Below, in pieces: positions 1 through 12,015 of a stretch of 64,000 nt of DNA; the stretch's first letter is position 1, and each line of letters starts with the position of its first letter. The stretch covers positions 148,657-212,656 of the forward strand of contig CANMZT010000006.1 of the NCBI GenBank assembly GCA_947502405.1, in the 5' to 3' direction. The stretch comes from an uncultured Algibacter sp. (GTDB taxonomy: Bacteria > Bacteroidota > Bacteroidia > Flavobacteriales > Flavobacteriaceae). The notes beneath the pieces were generated by a model, which made no database searches, was not told the DNA's origin, and worked only from the letters and a program-made list of their open reading frames with translations. Position numbers and translations under genes: made by a program.

Positions 1-1217
1 CCATTGCTGTAATAAGTATCACTACTAGAAATTTCAATCTTGAACTGCGCATTAGGCATTCCTAAGGCCACTAAGATAGTTTCTAATTGCTCTTTTAACT
101 TTGGAATAACCTTTAAGCGGTTTTTATGAATGACTTCTGAAATCGAATTAAGTTCATTTGCTTTAGAAGAAATTTCAGCTTGCTTTTTCTGGATTGTGTC
201 ATCAAGATTTTCTGTAACTGACACTTTTTCTTCAAGTTGATTTTTTATTACAATTAACTCAGAAATATCTGATGCTACATGCTTTTGCATGAGATTATGA
301 ATGGTTTTTAACTTCCCATCAACTATTTCAAGCCTGTTTGGGTCTGCATCTAAACCATCTTGCAACTCGTGTACTTCACTATATAAATCATCCATTTCGA
401 TTAAGCTGCTATTTACTCTATTAAACAGCTCTTCATATTTTGATGACAAACCAGATAGTTTTTGAAATACATTCTTTAATGAAGTTAGTGACGTTAAAAC
501 ACCAACTTGCTCTTCTCCTAAAAGCTGATAAGCTTCAGCTAATTTTTCTTGAATACCTTCAATATTATTTAAGGTTTCATATTCTTCTTCTAATGTTTGT
601 ACTTCGCCTTCAATTAAATTAGCTTCAGTTAATTCATTTAACAGAAATGTATTATAATCATGTTCTTTTATGGCTTCTGCCTGAAAAGACAAAAGCTCAT
701 CATACGCTTTTTTTAGTTTTTTATAAACTTTTAATTCTTGCTTATAGTTTTGGAGAACCTCATCATGATTAGCCAGAGCATCAATCACCTGAAATTGAAA
801 ATCGTTACTTGTAAGTTGTAGAGTTTGATGCTGCGAATGTATATCTATTAAACGTTCTCCCAATAATTGTAGGCTGGATAAATTTACTGGTGTATCATTA
901 ACAAATGCTCTAGATTTACCTGATGGCAATATCTCTCTCCTAATAATAGTTTGTGATTCATAATCAAAATCTTCAGAATTAAAAAGTGTCTTTAGATTGT
1001 AATTAGAAATATAGAAAACAGCTTCAATGATACATTTTTTTGATGGCTCTTTTAAACTACTTAAATCCGCACGTTTACCTAAAATTAAAGATAAGCCTCC
1101 TAAAAGTATCGATTTTCCTGCCCCAGTTTCACCAGTAATTATTGAGAACCCATCATTAAAATCTACATGAAGATTATCAATTAATGCATAGTTTTTTATG
1201 GAGAGGGACGTAAGCAT
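1..1217 (-). CDS. recN: DNA repair protein RecN (partial, C-terminus outside window)
   Basis: SMC-like ATPase that acts early in recombinational repair of double-strand breaks. About 405 N-terminal residues are present, reading leftward off the window edge, so the C-terminal Walker B half is missing. The Walker A motif GETGAGKS lies at residues 29-36, followed by the typical RecN segment GKRADLSSL. A FVNDTPV stretch and the motif IDIHSQHQ precede a long coiled coil. The start is the ATG at 1217, giving the family N-terminus MLTSLSIKNYALID. It is the last gene of the leftward bamD-rpoZ-coaBC-porD-recN cluster, about 57 bp after porD. The gene is recognised directly from sequence and is intact as far as visible. 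Confidence 0.95.
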   Translation of the reverse strand, partial: MLTSLSIKNYALIDNLHVDFNDGFSIITGETGAGKSILLGGLSLILGKRADLSSLKEPSKKCIIEAVFYISNYNLKTLFNSEDFDYESQTIIRREILPSGKSRAFVNDTPVNLSSLQLLGERLIDIHSQHQTLQLTSNDFQFQVIDALANHDEVLQNYKQELKVYKKLKKAYDELLSFQAEAIKEHDYNTFLLNELTEANLIEGEVQTLEEEYETLNNIEGIQEKLAEAYQLLGEEQVGVLTSLTSLKNVFQKLSGLSSKYEELFNRVNSSLIEMDDLYSEVHELQDGLDADPNRLEIVDGKLKTIHNLMQKHVASDISELIVIKNQLEEKVSVTENLDDTIQKKQAEISSKANELNSISEVIHKNRLKVIPKLKEQLETILVALGMPNAQFKIEISSSDTYYSN

Positions 1218-1273
1218 ATTTTATTTTTAAGTTAACAATTAGAATGAACCAATTTAAACTTTTAAGTAAAAAA

Positions 1274-2161
1274 TCAATATTTAATATTTTGCCATTTACT
1301 ACTATGCATTGGCGCAATACGCTGCAAAGTTTCTTTTAATTTTACGATGTTTACATTAGGACCATCTGTGAAAATTTGCTCAACTTCTTCCGCTTTAGCA
1401 TCAAAAAACGTACGTAGTAAAAAGGAATTTGGTCTACGTGCATTCATAGCTTGAAATTTTTCTAGTGCTTTAGCAATTGCTTCTTTTCCAGCTTTTACAT
1501 CATCACTCATAACATCCAATCCGCTTCTATGATAATCATATATAACATTTCTATACTCCTTAAAAGTTGGTGATAATATATTGTCAATTAACATAAAACG
1601 ACTTTGCAAGCCATCTTCTAATTTCCACCCTTTAAAATTTCCTTGCTGTGAGTAATTGGTAATTATCTGCGCTTGTTTGTAATAATCATCACCTCCTTTT
1701 TCTTCAAATGAATCTGCGTCTAAAGCTAAAATCATATTAACATGAAATGCTAAAACTGAAATTAAATTAGATTCAAATTGAGATGGATTATAAATTAAAT
1801 TTTGAAATTCTAAATATCTGAAATTAAAATCTTTATCGTTAAAGTTGTAAAGTGGCGTGCTGAATGAAGACCCGTATATTGGTCTTGAAGATTGCACTTG
1901 TATTGATGCCTGAAAAGTTTCTCCACTATACTGAGTTACATTAATAAACATATTGCAACTAATACGTTCTTGGTCTTTAAAAGTTTTTTTAGTCCATTTC
2001 GTGTTATTAATAAACTCATTGAGCTGCTTTTCTAAAGTTTTAAAAATTGGAAAATTCTCGTTTCCTGTTTGTTCTGCATTTACAACAACATTACAATTTA
2101 ACTCTTGAGAAAATCCTGTAAAACTCAGGAAAGCTATCAATACAACTAGAATATTACGCAT
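1274..2161 (-). CDS. porD: DUF4835 / PorD family protein, type IX secretion-associated
   Basis: Exported protein of 295 residues with a signal peptide (about residues 1-18, cleavage near SQELNC). The body matches the bacteroidetal DUF4835 family, annotated as PorD and linked to type IX secretion and gliding. Recognisable features are the conserved NFNDKDF and ALDADSFEEKGGDDYY segments in the middle and a C-terminal MHSSKW stretch. I chose the ATG at 2161, which overlaps the last codons of coaBC by 8 bp; a TTG one codon upstream is less likely. The tight overlap implies translational coupling with coaBC. The link to secretion comes from the family name; the sequence itself shows only a secreted, mainly alpha/beta protein. 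Confidence 0.85.
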   Translation of the reverse strand: MRNILVVLIAFLSFTGFSQELNCNVVVNAEQTGNENFPIFKTLEKQLNEFINNTKWTKKTFKDQERISCNMFINVTQYSGETFQASIQVQSSRPIYGSSFSTPLYNFNDKDFNFRYLEFQNLIYNPSQFESNLISVLAFHVNMILALDADSFEEKGGDDYYKQAQIITNYSQQGNFKGWKLEDGLQSRFMLIDNILSPTFKEYRNVIYDYHRSGLDVMSDDVKAGKEAIAKALEKFQAMNARRPNSFLLRTFFDAKAEEVEQIFTDGPNVNIVKLKETLQRIAPMHSSKWQNIKY

Positions 2162-3365
2162 CAATTTCTGATATAATTTTATTTAATAAATCTGAAGCAA
2201 CTTCAGCTTTTGATTTTAACTGAAACTCTGTAACATGACCTTTATCATCAAGAAAGGTTACTTTGTTTGTGTCTGTTTTAAAACCTGCTCCTTTATCATT
2301 TAACGAATTTAATACAATTAAATTTAAATGCTTTTTTATTAATTTTCCTTTAGCATTCTCTAATTCGTTATTGGTCTCTAAAGCAAACCCAACTAAATAT
2401 TGCTGTTTTTTAATGTTTCCTAAAGATGCTAAAATATCTTTAGTTTTTTCCAACTCTAAAACTAACGTATCTGAAGCCTTCTTTATTTTCTGTTTTGCTA
2501 CTTCTTTTGGTCTAAAATCTGCTACAGCAGCCGAAAGAATTGCTATATCTGTAGTCTCAAAATGCTTATTCACCTCGTCGTACATACTCTGAGCACTAAC
2601 AACAGGTTTTACATGTATTAAACTATGGGACACTTTTTGATACGTTGGGCCAGTAACCAAAATAACTTCTGCTCCATTATTTGCAGCAGCTTTAGCTATT
2701 TCAAACCCCATTTTACCACTGGAATGATTTCCTATAAATCTTACTGGATCTATAGCCTCATAAGTTGGTCCTGCAGTAATTAGAACTTTTTTTCCACGCA
2801 ATGGAAGTTTATCTAAAATATCATTTTCTATAAACGAAACAATATCTTCAGGTTCTGCCATTCTCCCCTCTCCTACTAACCCACTAGCTAATTCGCCACT
2901 GGTAGCTGGAATCATAATATTTCCGAAACTTTTAAGTTTTTCAAAAGACTGGAGTGTCGATGGGTGTTTATACATATCCAAATCCATAGCTGGTGCAAAA
3001 TAAACTGGACATTTTGCTGATAGATATGTTGCTAGTAATAAATTATCACTAGTACCATTAGACATTTTCGACAAGGTATTTGCTGTTGCAGGAGCCACGA
3101 CAAATAAATCTGCCCAAAGCCCTAAGTCTACATGGTTATTCCAAACTGCATTATCATCATCTTCATTTGTGAAAGATGAATGTACAGGATGTTTTGATAA
3201 GGTTGATAAGGTTAATGGCGTTACAAAATCTTTTGCAGCAGGCGTCATCACTACTTTTACCTCAGCACCTGATTTTATAAATAACCGCACTAAAGATGCT
3301 GTTTTATAAGCAGCAATGCCAGCAGTAATGCCAAGTAATATTTTCTTTCCGCTTAGTATACTCAT
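2154..3365 (-). CDS. coaBC: Bifunctional phosphopantothenoylcysteine decarboxylase / phosphopantothenate-cysteine ligase
   Basis: Cytoplasmic enzyme that ligates cysteine to 4'-phosphopantothenate using CTP and then decarboxylates the product, steps two and three from pantothenate to coenzyme A. The product has 403 residues, normal for CoaBC. The N-terminal flavoprotein CoaC half starts GKKILLGITAGIAAYK and contains the active-site region PAMDLDMYKHP. The CoaB half begins near residue 190 with GKKVLITAGPTYEAIDPVRFIGNHSSGKMG. The start at ATG 3365 is preferred over one ten codons upstream because family members begin just before GKKILLG. It follows rpoZ and overlaps porD. A hairpin at 3394-3431 separates it from rpoZ. 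Confidence 0.96.
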   Translation of the reverse strand: MSILSGKKILLGITAGIAAYKTASLVRLFIKSGAEVKVVMTPAAKDFVTPLTLSTLSKHPVHSSFTNEDDDNAVWNNHVDLGLWADLFVVAPATANTLSKMSNGTSDNLLLATYLSAKCPVYFAPAMDLDMYKHPSTLQSFEKLKSFGNIMIPATSGELASGLVGEGRMAEPEDIVSFIENDILDKLPLRGKKVLITAGPTYEAIDPVRFIGNHSSGKMGFEIAKAAANNGAEVILVTGPTYQKVSHSLIHVKPVVSAQSMYDEVNKHFETTDIAILSAAVADFRPKEVAKQKIKKASDTLVLELEKTKDILASLGNIKKQQYLVGFALETNNELENAKGKLIKKHLNLIVLNSLNDKGAGFKTDTNKVTFLDDKGHVTEFQLKSKAEVASDLLNKIISEIDA

Positions 3366-3393
3366 CAAAAAAGTGTAGTTTTTATAAGCAAAC

Positions 3394-3431
3394 AAACTCC
3401 AATGCCATTTATTAAAACGGAATTGGAGTTT
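3394..3431 (-). terminator. Hairpin between rpoZ and coaBC
   Basis: Perfect 10-bp inverted repeat AAACTCCAAT / ATTGGAGTTT with an 18-nt loop, followed on the minus strand by a short T-rich run. It could end part of the bamD-rpoZ transcript, or act as an attenuator before coaBC. Confidence 0.5.
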
Positions 3432-3456
3432 ATTTAATGGTGTTTAAATTTAGAAA

Positions 3457-3786
3457 TTATTCTTGAGAATCTTCCTCAGTATTTCTAAAATAAATTTTAT
3501 CAGTTAACCATTCTTGAACTGCTAATGCATGAGGCTTAGGTAGTTTCTCATAAAACTTAGAAACCTCAATTTGCTCTTTATTTTCAAAGATTTCCTCAAG
3601 ACTATCATTGTAAGTAGCAAATTCTTCCAACTTATCAATAAGTTCTTTTTTAATCTCTGTGTTAATTTGTTCAGCGCGTCTTGATATTATAGAAATTGAC
3701 TCATAGATATTCTCTGTTGGCTCATCTATTTGATTTCTATCATACGTTACCGTATTAACTGGAGCATTGGTTTTTTTTAAATCCAT
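3457..3786 (-). CDS. rpoZ: DNA-directed RNA polymerase omega subunit
   Basis: Small RNA polymerase subunit of 109 residues that helps assemble the beta' subunit. The conserved Rpb6/omega-type segment NIYESISIISRRAEQIN sits at about residues 26-42, the position that contacts beta'. The acidic tail NTEEDSQE and length are usual for the bacteroidetal version, which is longer and less obvious than enterobacterial RpoZ. It lies 11 bp after bamD in a leftward cluster and is followed by a hairpin and coaBC. Omega next to coaBC is a common order in many bacteria, which supports the call. Confidence 0.88.
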   Translation of the reverse strand: MDLKKTNAPVNTVTYDRNQIDEPTENIYESISIISRRAEQINTEIKKELIDKLEEFATYNDSLEEIFENKEQIEVSKFYEKLPKPHALAVQEWLTDKIYFRNTEEDSQE

Positions 3787-3797
3787 TCTTTTATAAT

Positions 3798-4637
3798 TTA
3801 ACTTTTGGTGCTGTAACTTTCTAATTCGTTATTTATTTCAGAGGCCATTTTATTAACATCTTCAATATATTTTGATTCATTATAGGTCTCAACAAAACTT
3901 TGTAAAAATTCTTTTGCTGTTTCTAAACGTTGCTTTTTTAAATAAACCACCCCTTTTTGAAGTGTTTTTTTTACCTCTACACTGTTTATAGCCAATTTAT
4001 ATGCAGAGTCTAATCTATAGAACAAAGCATCTTCACGAAGCCTAGACCCTGGAAACTCAAATATAAAATTATCAAAAGATCTTACAGATGCAGGATAATC
4101 GGATATGTGATTAAATTGTTTTGCTATTTCATAAGCCTTTTTCTCGAGTTTAAAATCTAACTCCTGAATTAACTTATTAGCATCAGAAACATATTCTGAA
4201 TCAGGAAATAAATTAATAAACTCTTGAAGTTTTTCTATTGCTTCCTTTGTTTCTGTTTGATCCTTACTGTAAATCGGTGATAGCTGATAATAACTTTTAG
4301 CTCCTAAAAATGAAGCTTCTTCTAACTTCTCACTTTTTGGGTAACTTGATGCAAACCGTTCAAACTGGTATCCAGATACATAAAAGTCTCTCATTTTGTA
4401 AAATGTATTTGAATATAAGTACATCAACTTTTCAGCTTGAGGCTTTCCCCTATAATTTGGTACTATTTGTGCAAAAAGTCTATTTGCTTTTTCATATTTA
4501 CCTTCCTTATACAATTCCTCTCCTAATTCAAATTTTTTAGCTATAGCACCTTCTCCATCAGCCTTTAAAGCTTTCTGATACTCACTACAACTACTTAATA
4601 CAGTAAAAAGGACTAAAATGTATAAAACGTTCTTCAT
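3798..4637 (-). CDS. bamD: Outer membrane protein assembly factor BamD
   Basis: Outer-membrane lipoprotein of the BAM complex, which folds beta-barrel proteins into the outer membrane. The 279-residue product starts MKNVLYILVLFTVLSSC, a signal peptide with lipobox Cys17, followed by TPR-like helical repeats (for example GEELYKEGKYEKANRLFAQI and FASSYPKSEKLEEASFLGAKSYY). The start is the ATG at 4637, not one six codons upstream, because a TAATTTTG promoter element at 4657-4664 would put transcription initiation near the upstream codon. It heads the rpoZ-coaBC-porD-recN cluster. TPR order and length match BamD/ComL. Confidence 0.93.
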   Translation of the reverse strand: MKNVLYILVLFTVLSSCSEYQKALKADGEGAIAKKFELGEELYKEGKYEKANRLFAQIVPNYRGKPQAEKLMYLYSNTFYKMRDFYVSGYQFERFASSYPKSEKLEEASFLGAKSYYQLSPIYSKDQTETKEAIEKLQEFINLFPDSEYVSDANKLIQELDFKLEKKAYEIAKQFNHISDYPASVRSFDNFIFEFPGSRLREDALFYRLDSAYKLAINSVEVKKTLQKGVVYLKKQRLETAKEFLQSFVETYNESKYIEDVNKMASEINNELESYSTKS

Positions 4638-4656
4638 AGATTTTTGATACAGCATG

Positions 4657-4687
4657 CAAAATTACGCTATTTATATGGATTTTAAAA
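4657..4687 (-). promoter_or_regulatory. Bacteroidetal promoter before bamD
   Basis: On the minus strand a TAATTTTG -7 element (4657-4664) follows a TTTT -33 element by 19 bp, matching the Bacteroidota TTTG-N19-TAnnTTTG pattern with one mismatch. Its position supports the bamD start at 4637. Confidence 0.55.
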
Positions 4688-4755
4688 ATATAATTTCTTT
4701 GCTAAAATAACGGCTTAAACTTAGTAATTGTATGGTTTAAGTAATATTTAACACA

Positions 4756-5634
4756 CTAAAAAGAACGAACAAAATCTGTTATTTTTGATTTGAGAGCATT
4801 TGATGCTGGTACCAATGGCAATCTAACGGTATCTTGACATAGATTTAAGGCTTCAAAAACAGCTTTAATTCCAGCTGGGTTATTCTCTTCAAAAATATAA
4901 CCTATAACATCAATAAGTCTATAATGAATTTTGTAAGCCTCTTTTGTCTCTCCTTTTAATCCTAAGCGAATCATATCTGAAAATTCTTTTGGAAACGCTT
5001 GACCTATTACAGAAATGACTCCTGAACCACCAGCCAAGGTTACACCTAGAGCTAAATCATCGTCACCAGAAATAATTAAAAAATCTTTGGGTTTATTATT
5101 TATGAGCTCTAAATACTGTGCGGTATTATTTCCTGCTTCTTTAACGGCTATAATGTTATCAAAATCGTTAGCCAATCTTAATGTCGTTTCAACATCAACA
5201 TTCTTAGAAGTACGCCCAGGAACATTATATAAAATAATATCAATCGGCGACGCTTCAGCTATAGCTTTAAAATGCTGATAAATACCTTCTTGCGTTGGTT
5301 TGCTGTAGTATGGCGAAACTGATAAAATGGCATCAATACCAGATAAGTCTGTAGATTTTATTTCATCTATTACAGCCATGGTATTGTTACCTCCAATCCC
5401 TAAAACTAGCGGTAACCTTCCATTATTGGCTTTTGAAACAGTAGCTACAACATCCTTCTTCTCTTGTTTTGTTAGTGTTACGCTTTCTCCTGTTGTTCCG
5501 CAAATAACAAGATAATCTGTACCATTATCAATATTGTAATTTACAATATTTGTTAATGCCTCATGATCTATACTTAAATCAGAATTAAATGGTGTAACCA
5601 ACGCAACTCCCGTTCCTACAAACTTACTATTCAT
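4756..5634 (-). CDS. dapA: 4-hydroxy-tetrahydrodipicolinate synthase
   Basis: Class I aldolase that condenses pyruvate with aspartate semialdehyde, the first committed step to diaminopimelate and lysine. The 292-residue TIM barrel carries GTTGE (residues 46-50), the tyrosine of ILYNVPGRT near 136 and the Schiff-base lysine in AVKEAGN at 165. The GGSGVIS phosphate/pyruvate-side loop is present. It begins 2 bp after the stop codon of the small gene at 5637-6158, so the two are cotranscribed. dapF, a later step of the same pathway, lies at 21.7-22.5 kb. All key residues are intact. Confidence 0.97.
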   Translation of the reverse strand: MNSKFVGTGVALVTPFNSDLSIDHEALTNIVNYNIDNGTDYLVICGTTGESVTLTKQEKKDVVATVSKANNGRLPLVLGIGGNNTMAVIDEIKSTDLSGIDAILSVSPYYSKPTQEGIYQHFKAIAEASPIDIILYNVPGRTSKNVDVETTLRLANDFDNIIAVKEAGNNTAQYLELINNKPKDFLIISGDDDLALGVTLAGGSGVISVIGQAFPKEFSDMIRLGLKGETKEAYKIHYRLIDVIGYIFEENNPAGIKAVFEALNLCQDTVRLPLVPASNALKSKITDFVRSF

Positions 5635-5636
5635 TA

Positions 5637-6158
5637 TTACTTAATTTTTTTTAAAATGGTTAGATATTTAAAAACTTCCTCTTTAAAAAGGTCAAATTGT
5701 TTTAAACTTGTTTTTATTATTAAATCATTTAAACGCTCATCAGACTGCAAAATACCTATCTTAAATTTGGCTTTAGACTCGGCAGTTATCAATTTAAGCT
5801 CTAAAAATTCTTTTTCGTAATAGCTTATCAAAACATCAAATGGCGTATCTAAAAACGCTTTGAGTTCCATGTTTTTAATAGTACCATTCCATCCAAAATC
5901 TTTTGGATTATAGCATTCATCCCAAGAGTGTATATCATCTTTTTTACTTGAAGAAAACGCTATAATTTTCAATCTATTTGGCCTTACTTTAATATAATCA
6001 GCTAGTTCTCTAAAAACTTCAAAGTCATTAATTTCATCAATATTTAAGATAACTCCTAAAGTAACTACTTCTTCAGCATTCACATTAACTCTGCGTTCTG
6101 CCAACAATTTGTTTAGGTACTTTTTATTAGATTTCTCTTTAAAACCCTTTAAAATCAT
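5637..6158 (-). CDS. Conserved hypothetical protein upstream of dapA (DUF6913-like)
   Basis: A 173-residue soluble protein without signal peptide or membrane segment. It begins [23 protein letters not shown], a basic helix, followed by alternating strands and helices (for example [17 protein letters not shown] and [14 protein letters not shown]) that suggest a Rossmann-like alpha/beta fold. Its family in flavobacteria is usually called hypothetical; DUF6913 is my tentative assignment from memory. It is 2 bp upstream of dapA on the same strand, so it is probably coexpressed, but nothing in the sequence shows a lysine-pathway role. It is divergent from the 5'-nucleotidase genes. Confidence 0.75.
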   Translation of the reverse strand: MILKGFKEKSNKKYLNKLLAERRVNVNAEEVVTLGVILNIDEINDFEVFRELADYIKVRPNRLKIIAFSSSKKDDIHSWDECYNPKDFGWNGTIKNMELKAFLDTPFDVLISYYEKEFLELKLITAESKAKFKIGILQSDERLNDLIIKTSLKQFDLFKEEVFKYLTILKKIK

Positions 6159-6176
6159 TTATCTTTATACTTTGCG

Positions 6177-6184
6177 CAAAGGTA
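6177..6184 (-). promoter_or_regulatory. -7 element before the dapA operon
   Basis: The minus strand reads TACCTTTG here, a full match to TAnnTTTG, 19 bp before the start of the 5637-6158 gene. No convincing -33 element was found at the usual spacing. Confidence 0.4.
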
Positions 6185-6215
6185 GCAAAAGTACATTCAA
6201 AAATCAGTTTAATCA

Positions 6216-6974
6216 ATGAGGTTTACACATTTCCTTTTTTTGTTATATTTTTTAATTTTTCTGAATTGTAAAAATGAAAAACAACCACTTGTAAAAATTG
6301 AGGGACAACAAATTACAGTGACAGATTCTCTTACTCCTAAGGAAGAAATTGAAAACTTCATAAAACCATTTAGAGATAATATTCAAAAAGATTTAGACAG
6401 TGTTTTAGCATATTCAGCTGAAAATTACTCTAAAACTGATGGAGAACTAAATACTGCTTTGGGTAATTTTATGGCTGATGCTGTTTTCTCTGAAGCTAAT
6501 CCGATTTTTAAACGTAGAACAGGAAAAGATATTGATTTAGTATTATTAAATCATGGTGGAATAAGAGCTACTTTAAATAAAGGGGACGTATCAAAACGAA
6601 CGGCTTTTCAGTTGATGCCTTTTGAGAATAAAATTGTTGTTATTGCACTAAAAAAACCTCAAATCGACGATTTAATTGATTATTTATTAAAGTCTAAAAG
6701 AGCACATCCTATTTCAAAACTTAAGCTGTCTGTGGATAAAGATTTTAATATAGTTGAAGCCAAAATAAAAGGCGAACAGATAAAACAGAGTAAAACTTAT
6801 CATGTAGCAACAAGTGATTACTTGTATAATGGTGGGGACAATATGTCGTTTTTTAAACCAAATGATAGCGTATATAGGTTAGACTATAAAATCCGAAATG
6901 CCTTAATTGACAAGTTTATTAAACTTGACACTTTAAAACCTGTTATTGACGACCGATTTATTCAAATTAAATAA
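6216..6974 (+). CDS. 5'-nucleotidase C-terminal-domain lipoprotein
   Basis: Carries only the substrate-binding domain of UshA-type 5'-nucleotidases, which stacks the nucleotide base. The product has 252 residues with a probable lipoprotein signal peptide (Cys18 in FLNC), so it should be membrane-anchored. Domain motifs are LGNFMADAVF, NHGGIRATL, MPFENKIVV and YNGGDNMSFF, all typical of the family. The metallophosphoesterase half is encoded separately by the next gene, 3 bp downstream, so the pair likely makes a two-subunit nucleotidase. The domain order in the DNA is reversed relative to UshA, so this is not a simple frameshift of one gene. Confidence 0.88.
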   Translation: MRFTHFLFLLYFLIFLNCKNEKQPLVKIEGQQITVTDSLTPKEEIENFIKPFRDNIQKDLDSVLAYSAENYSKTDGELNTALGNFMADAVFSEANPIFKRRTGKDIDLVLLNHGGIRATLNKGDVSKRTAFQLMPFENKIVVIALKKPQIDDLIDYLLKSKRAHPISKLKLSVDKDFNIVEAKIKGEQIKQSKTYHVATSDYLYNGGDNMSFFKPNDSVYRLDYKIRNALIDKFIKLDTLKPVIDDRFIQIK

Positions 6975-6977
6975 ACT

Positions 6978-7886
6978 ATGAAGCGTAGAGATTTTATACA
7001 ACAAGCATCAGCCGGAACCGCTTTAGTAACTCTTGGGAGTTTAGGTTTGCAATCTTTTACAAGTATAGCAAACACAACTAAAATCACAATCCTACATACA
7101 AATGATGTACATAGCCATATTGATACATTTAAAGAAGGTAGAAATGCTAATAAAGGTGGTGTTGCAAGACGCGCAAGTTTAATTGATTCTATAAGAAAAG
7201 AAAACCCAAATACTTTATTATTAGACGCTGGAGATATTTTTCAAGGAACGCCCTATTTTAATTACTATGGTGGTGAGTTGGAATTTAAACTGATGAGCAA
7301 GCTTAAGTATGACGCCGCAACAATTGGTAATCATGATTTTGATAACGGCATTGATGGTTTATTTGCACAATTACCACATGCAAAATTTCAATTTATATCT
7401 GCAAATTATGATTTTTCGAATACTATCATGGATACTCATACTAAACCTTATCAAATATTCAAAAAAAATGGTATCAAAATTGGTGTTTTTGGTTTAGGTA
7501 TTGAATTAAATGGTTTGGTAGCGCCTAAAATGTTTAAAGAAACAAAGTATTTAAACCCTGTGGAGATTAGCCAAGATATGTCTAGAATATTAAAAATAGA
7601 AAAAAAATGTGATTTGGTAATCTGCTTGTCTCACTTAGGATATCACTACAAAAATTCTGATAAAATTAGCGACTTATCTTTAGCAAAAGCAACAAAAGAT
7701 ATTGATTTAATTATTGGCGGACATACTCATACGTTTCTACCAAAACCCACTATAGTTAAGAATTCTGAGAATAAAAATGTGCTTGTTAATCAAGTAGGGT
7801 GTTATGGTATTAATCTAGGTAAAATCGATTTTTACTTTGATTCAGATAAGAATAAATCTGCCAATGGCACTTCAATAATTGTTTAA
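6978..7886 (+). CDS. Metallophosphoesterase, 5'-nucleotidase N-terminal domain, Tat-exported
   Basis: Catalytic half of a UshA-like 5'-nucleotidase. The 302-residue product starts MKRRDFIQQASAGTALVTLG, a twin-arginine signal (RRDF). The calcineurin-type metal ligands are visible: D43 and H45 in TNDVHSH, D86 in DAGDIFQG, N118/H119 in GNHDFDNG, the histidine of CLSHLGYH near 219 and the GGHTHTF motif near 247-253. It lacks the C-terminal nucleotide-binding domain, which the preceding gene supplies. Tat export fits metal loading in the cytoplasm. The hydrolysed substrate cannot be told from sequence; nucleotides are the family default. Confidence 0.9.
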   Translation: MKRRDFIQQASAGTALVTLGSLGLQSFTSIANTTKITILHTNDVHSHIDTFKEGRNANKGGVARRASLIDSIRKENPNTLLLDAGDIFQGTPYFNYYGGELEFKLMSKLKYDAATIGNHDFDNGIDGLFAQLPHAKFQFISANYDFSNTIMDTHTKPYQIFKKNGIKIGVFGLGIELNGLVAPKMFKETKYLNPVEISQDMSRILKIEKKCDLVICLSHLGYHYKNSDKISDLSLAKATKDIDLIIGGHTHTFLPKPTIVKNSENKNVLVNQVGCYGINLGKIDFYFDSDKNKSANGTSIIV

Positions 7887-7953
7887 AATCATTTGGCAAC
7901 GTGTTAAGTTTACTGACTAACTGCGTCTAAGTTTTAATAAAAACATTCCAATC

Positions 7954-8331
7954 ATGAGAAAATATATTTCCTTAGCGTTAAGAATAATCGTAGCCATAAT
8001 TTTAATTCAAACTTTACGTTTTAAATTTTCTGCACATCCAGATAGTGTATATATTTTCGAAACAGTAGGTTTAGAACCTATCGGAAGAATAGGTATAGGT
8101 ATTCTAGAACTTATAGCTGGTGTATTACTACTTATTCCAAAAACAGTTTGGATTGGCGCAGGCTTAACTTTAGGCATAATTGGAGGCGCTATTATGATGC
8201 ATTTAACACAATTAGGAATAGACGTTAAAGGTGATGGTGGCTTACTTTTTGGAACTGCAGTATTAACCTTTGTTCTTTCTGCTATAATCCTGTACTTGCA
8301 CAAAAAAGAGATTCCTTTTCTAAAAAAATAA
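7954..8331 (+). CDS. DoxX family membrane protein
   Basis: A 125-residue inner-membrane protein with four predicted transmembrane helices (about 5-22, 43-62, 65-84, 96-117). The segment GRIGIGILELIAGVLLLIPKTVWIGAGL is characteristic of DoxX/DoxD-like small proteins. The family has been linked to thiol oxidation or redox sensing in some bacteria, but the function in flavobacteria is unknown. It stands alone 67 bp after the nucleotidase pair and converges on the next leftward gene. Confidence 0.8.
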   Translation: MRKYISLALRIIVAIILIQTLRFKFSAHPDSVYIFETVGLEPIGRIGIGILELIAGVLLLIPKTVWIGAGLTLGIIGGAIMMHLTQLGIDVKGDGGLLFGTAVLTFVLSAIILYLHKKEIPFLKK

Positions 8332-8339
8332 GCATAGTA

Positions 8340-9080
8340 TTATTGCTCTGTTATCAAATACCGTTCTTCATTGTTTGCAACATTCAATAGTTTAGATTGC
8401 TGATAAAAGAAATAAAAACCTCCCAGAGCGAGTGTTGTACTCAAAAAGTTTAAAATACATCTTTGAGCTACATATATATAAGCAATATCCATAACTTCGG
8501 AAAAAACAATACATAAAGCACCAAGAAACAGGTAGAAAGATTTTTTATTGTCTCTATAAAAGTAGTTTAGCAGTGCAATTGATAATAATATAAGTACAAC
8601 AATATTGTAGATTAGCTCTAAATAATAGTCACTTTCTAGAATCAAGTTTGGGTTAATTATGGCATGCAACACGTACAACAAATAAAGATTTAAAGCACTT
8701 AATACAACTAAGTGAATTTTAAAAAATTTAATAACATGCTTGAAATTTAATGAGCTTCCAATTTTTATAATTAGCATCATGTAAGCAAGTATATATAAAC
8801 CATTACAAACATAATACTCAAAATCCAAAAGCTTTTGAGAATCATCATAAGGTAAATATGTAATTACTAAACTCAGTAAATCAGATAAGGAATAGAAAAT
8901 TAAGAATAACAAAAAGAGCCTGCTTTTTTTCTTAATGAACAGCAAATAAAGTAGAGCAATAAGAGGCACTATTGCAGAATGAAAATAGTACGATACTATT
9001 TCGTAACCGCTAAATTCAAAAACAGCGAACAAAACATAGCATAGCAATACTAAACCTACCAAGACTTTCGACTTGTACAT
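8340..9080 (-). CDS. Multipass membrane protein of unknown function (YhhN-like?)
   Basis: A 246-residue hydrophobic protein with about eight predicted transmembrane helices and little soluble mass. Topology and the pattern of short loops resemble YhhN/TMEM86 lysoplasmalogenase-like proteins, but I see no motif that proves this. A TATATTTG -7 element lies on the minus strand at 9106-9113, 26 bp before the start, so it probably has its own promoter. It ends 8 bp from the convergent DoxX gene. Confidence 0.7.
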   Translation of the reverse strand: MYKSKVLVGLVLLCYVLFAVFEFSGYEIVSYYFHSAIVPLIALLYLLFIKKKSRLFLLFLIFYSLSDLLSLVITYLPYDDSQKLLDFEYYVCNGLYILAYMMLIIKIGSSLNFKHVIKFFKIHLVVLSALNLYLLYVLHAIINPNLILESDYYLELIYNIVVLILLSIALLNYFYRDNKKSFYLFLGALCIVFSEVMDIAYIYVAQRCILNFLSTTLALGGFYFFYQQSKLLNVANNEERYLITEQ

Positions 9081-9105
9081 GAGAGCATTTAATTGTTAAT
9101 AAAAA

Positions 9106-9113
9106 CAAATATA
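9106..9113 (-). promoter_or_regulatory. -7 element of the 8340-9080 gene
   Basis: TATATTTG on the minus strand, an exact match to TAnnTTTG. The -33 position (AACG) is poor, so strength is uncertain. Confidence 0.4.
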
Positions 9114-9169
9114 TGTAAAAATCACAATTAAACGTTAAAAAATTACATTTTATCGATAAAAAAATGGTT

Positions 9170-12011
<2,842 letters not shown>

Positions 12012-12015
<4 letters not shown>

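Noticed and set aside
6216..7886. The nucleotidase pair as one gene broken by a frameshift
   Set aside because: The domains are in reversed order and each has its own export signal.
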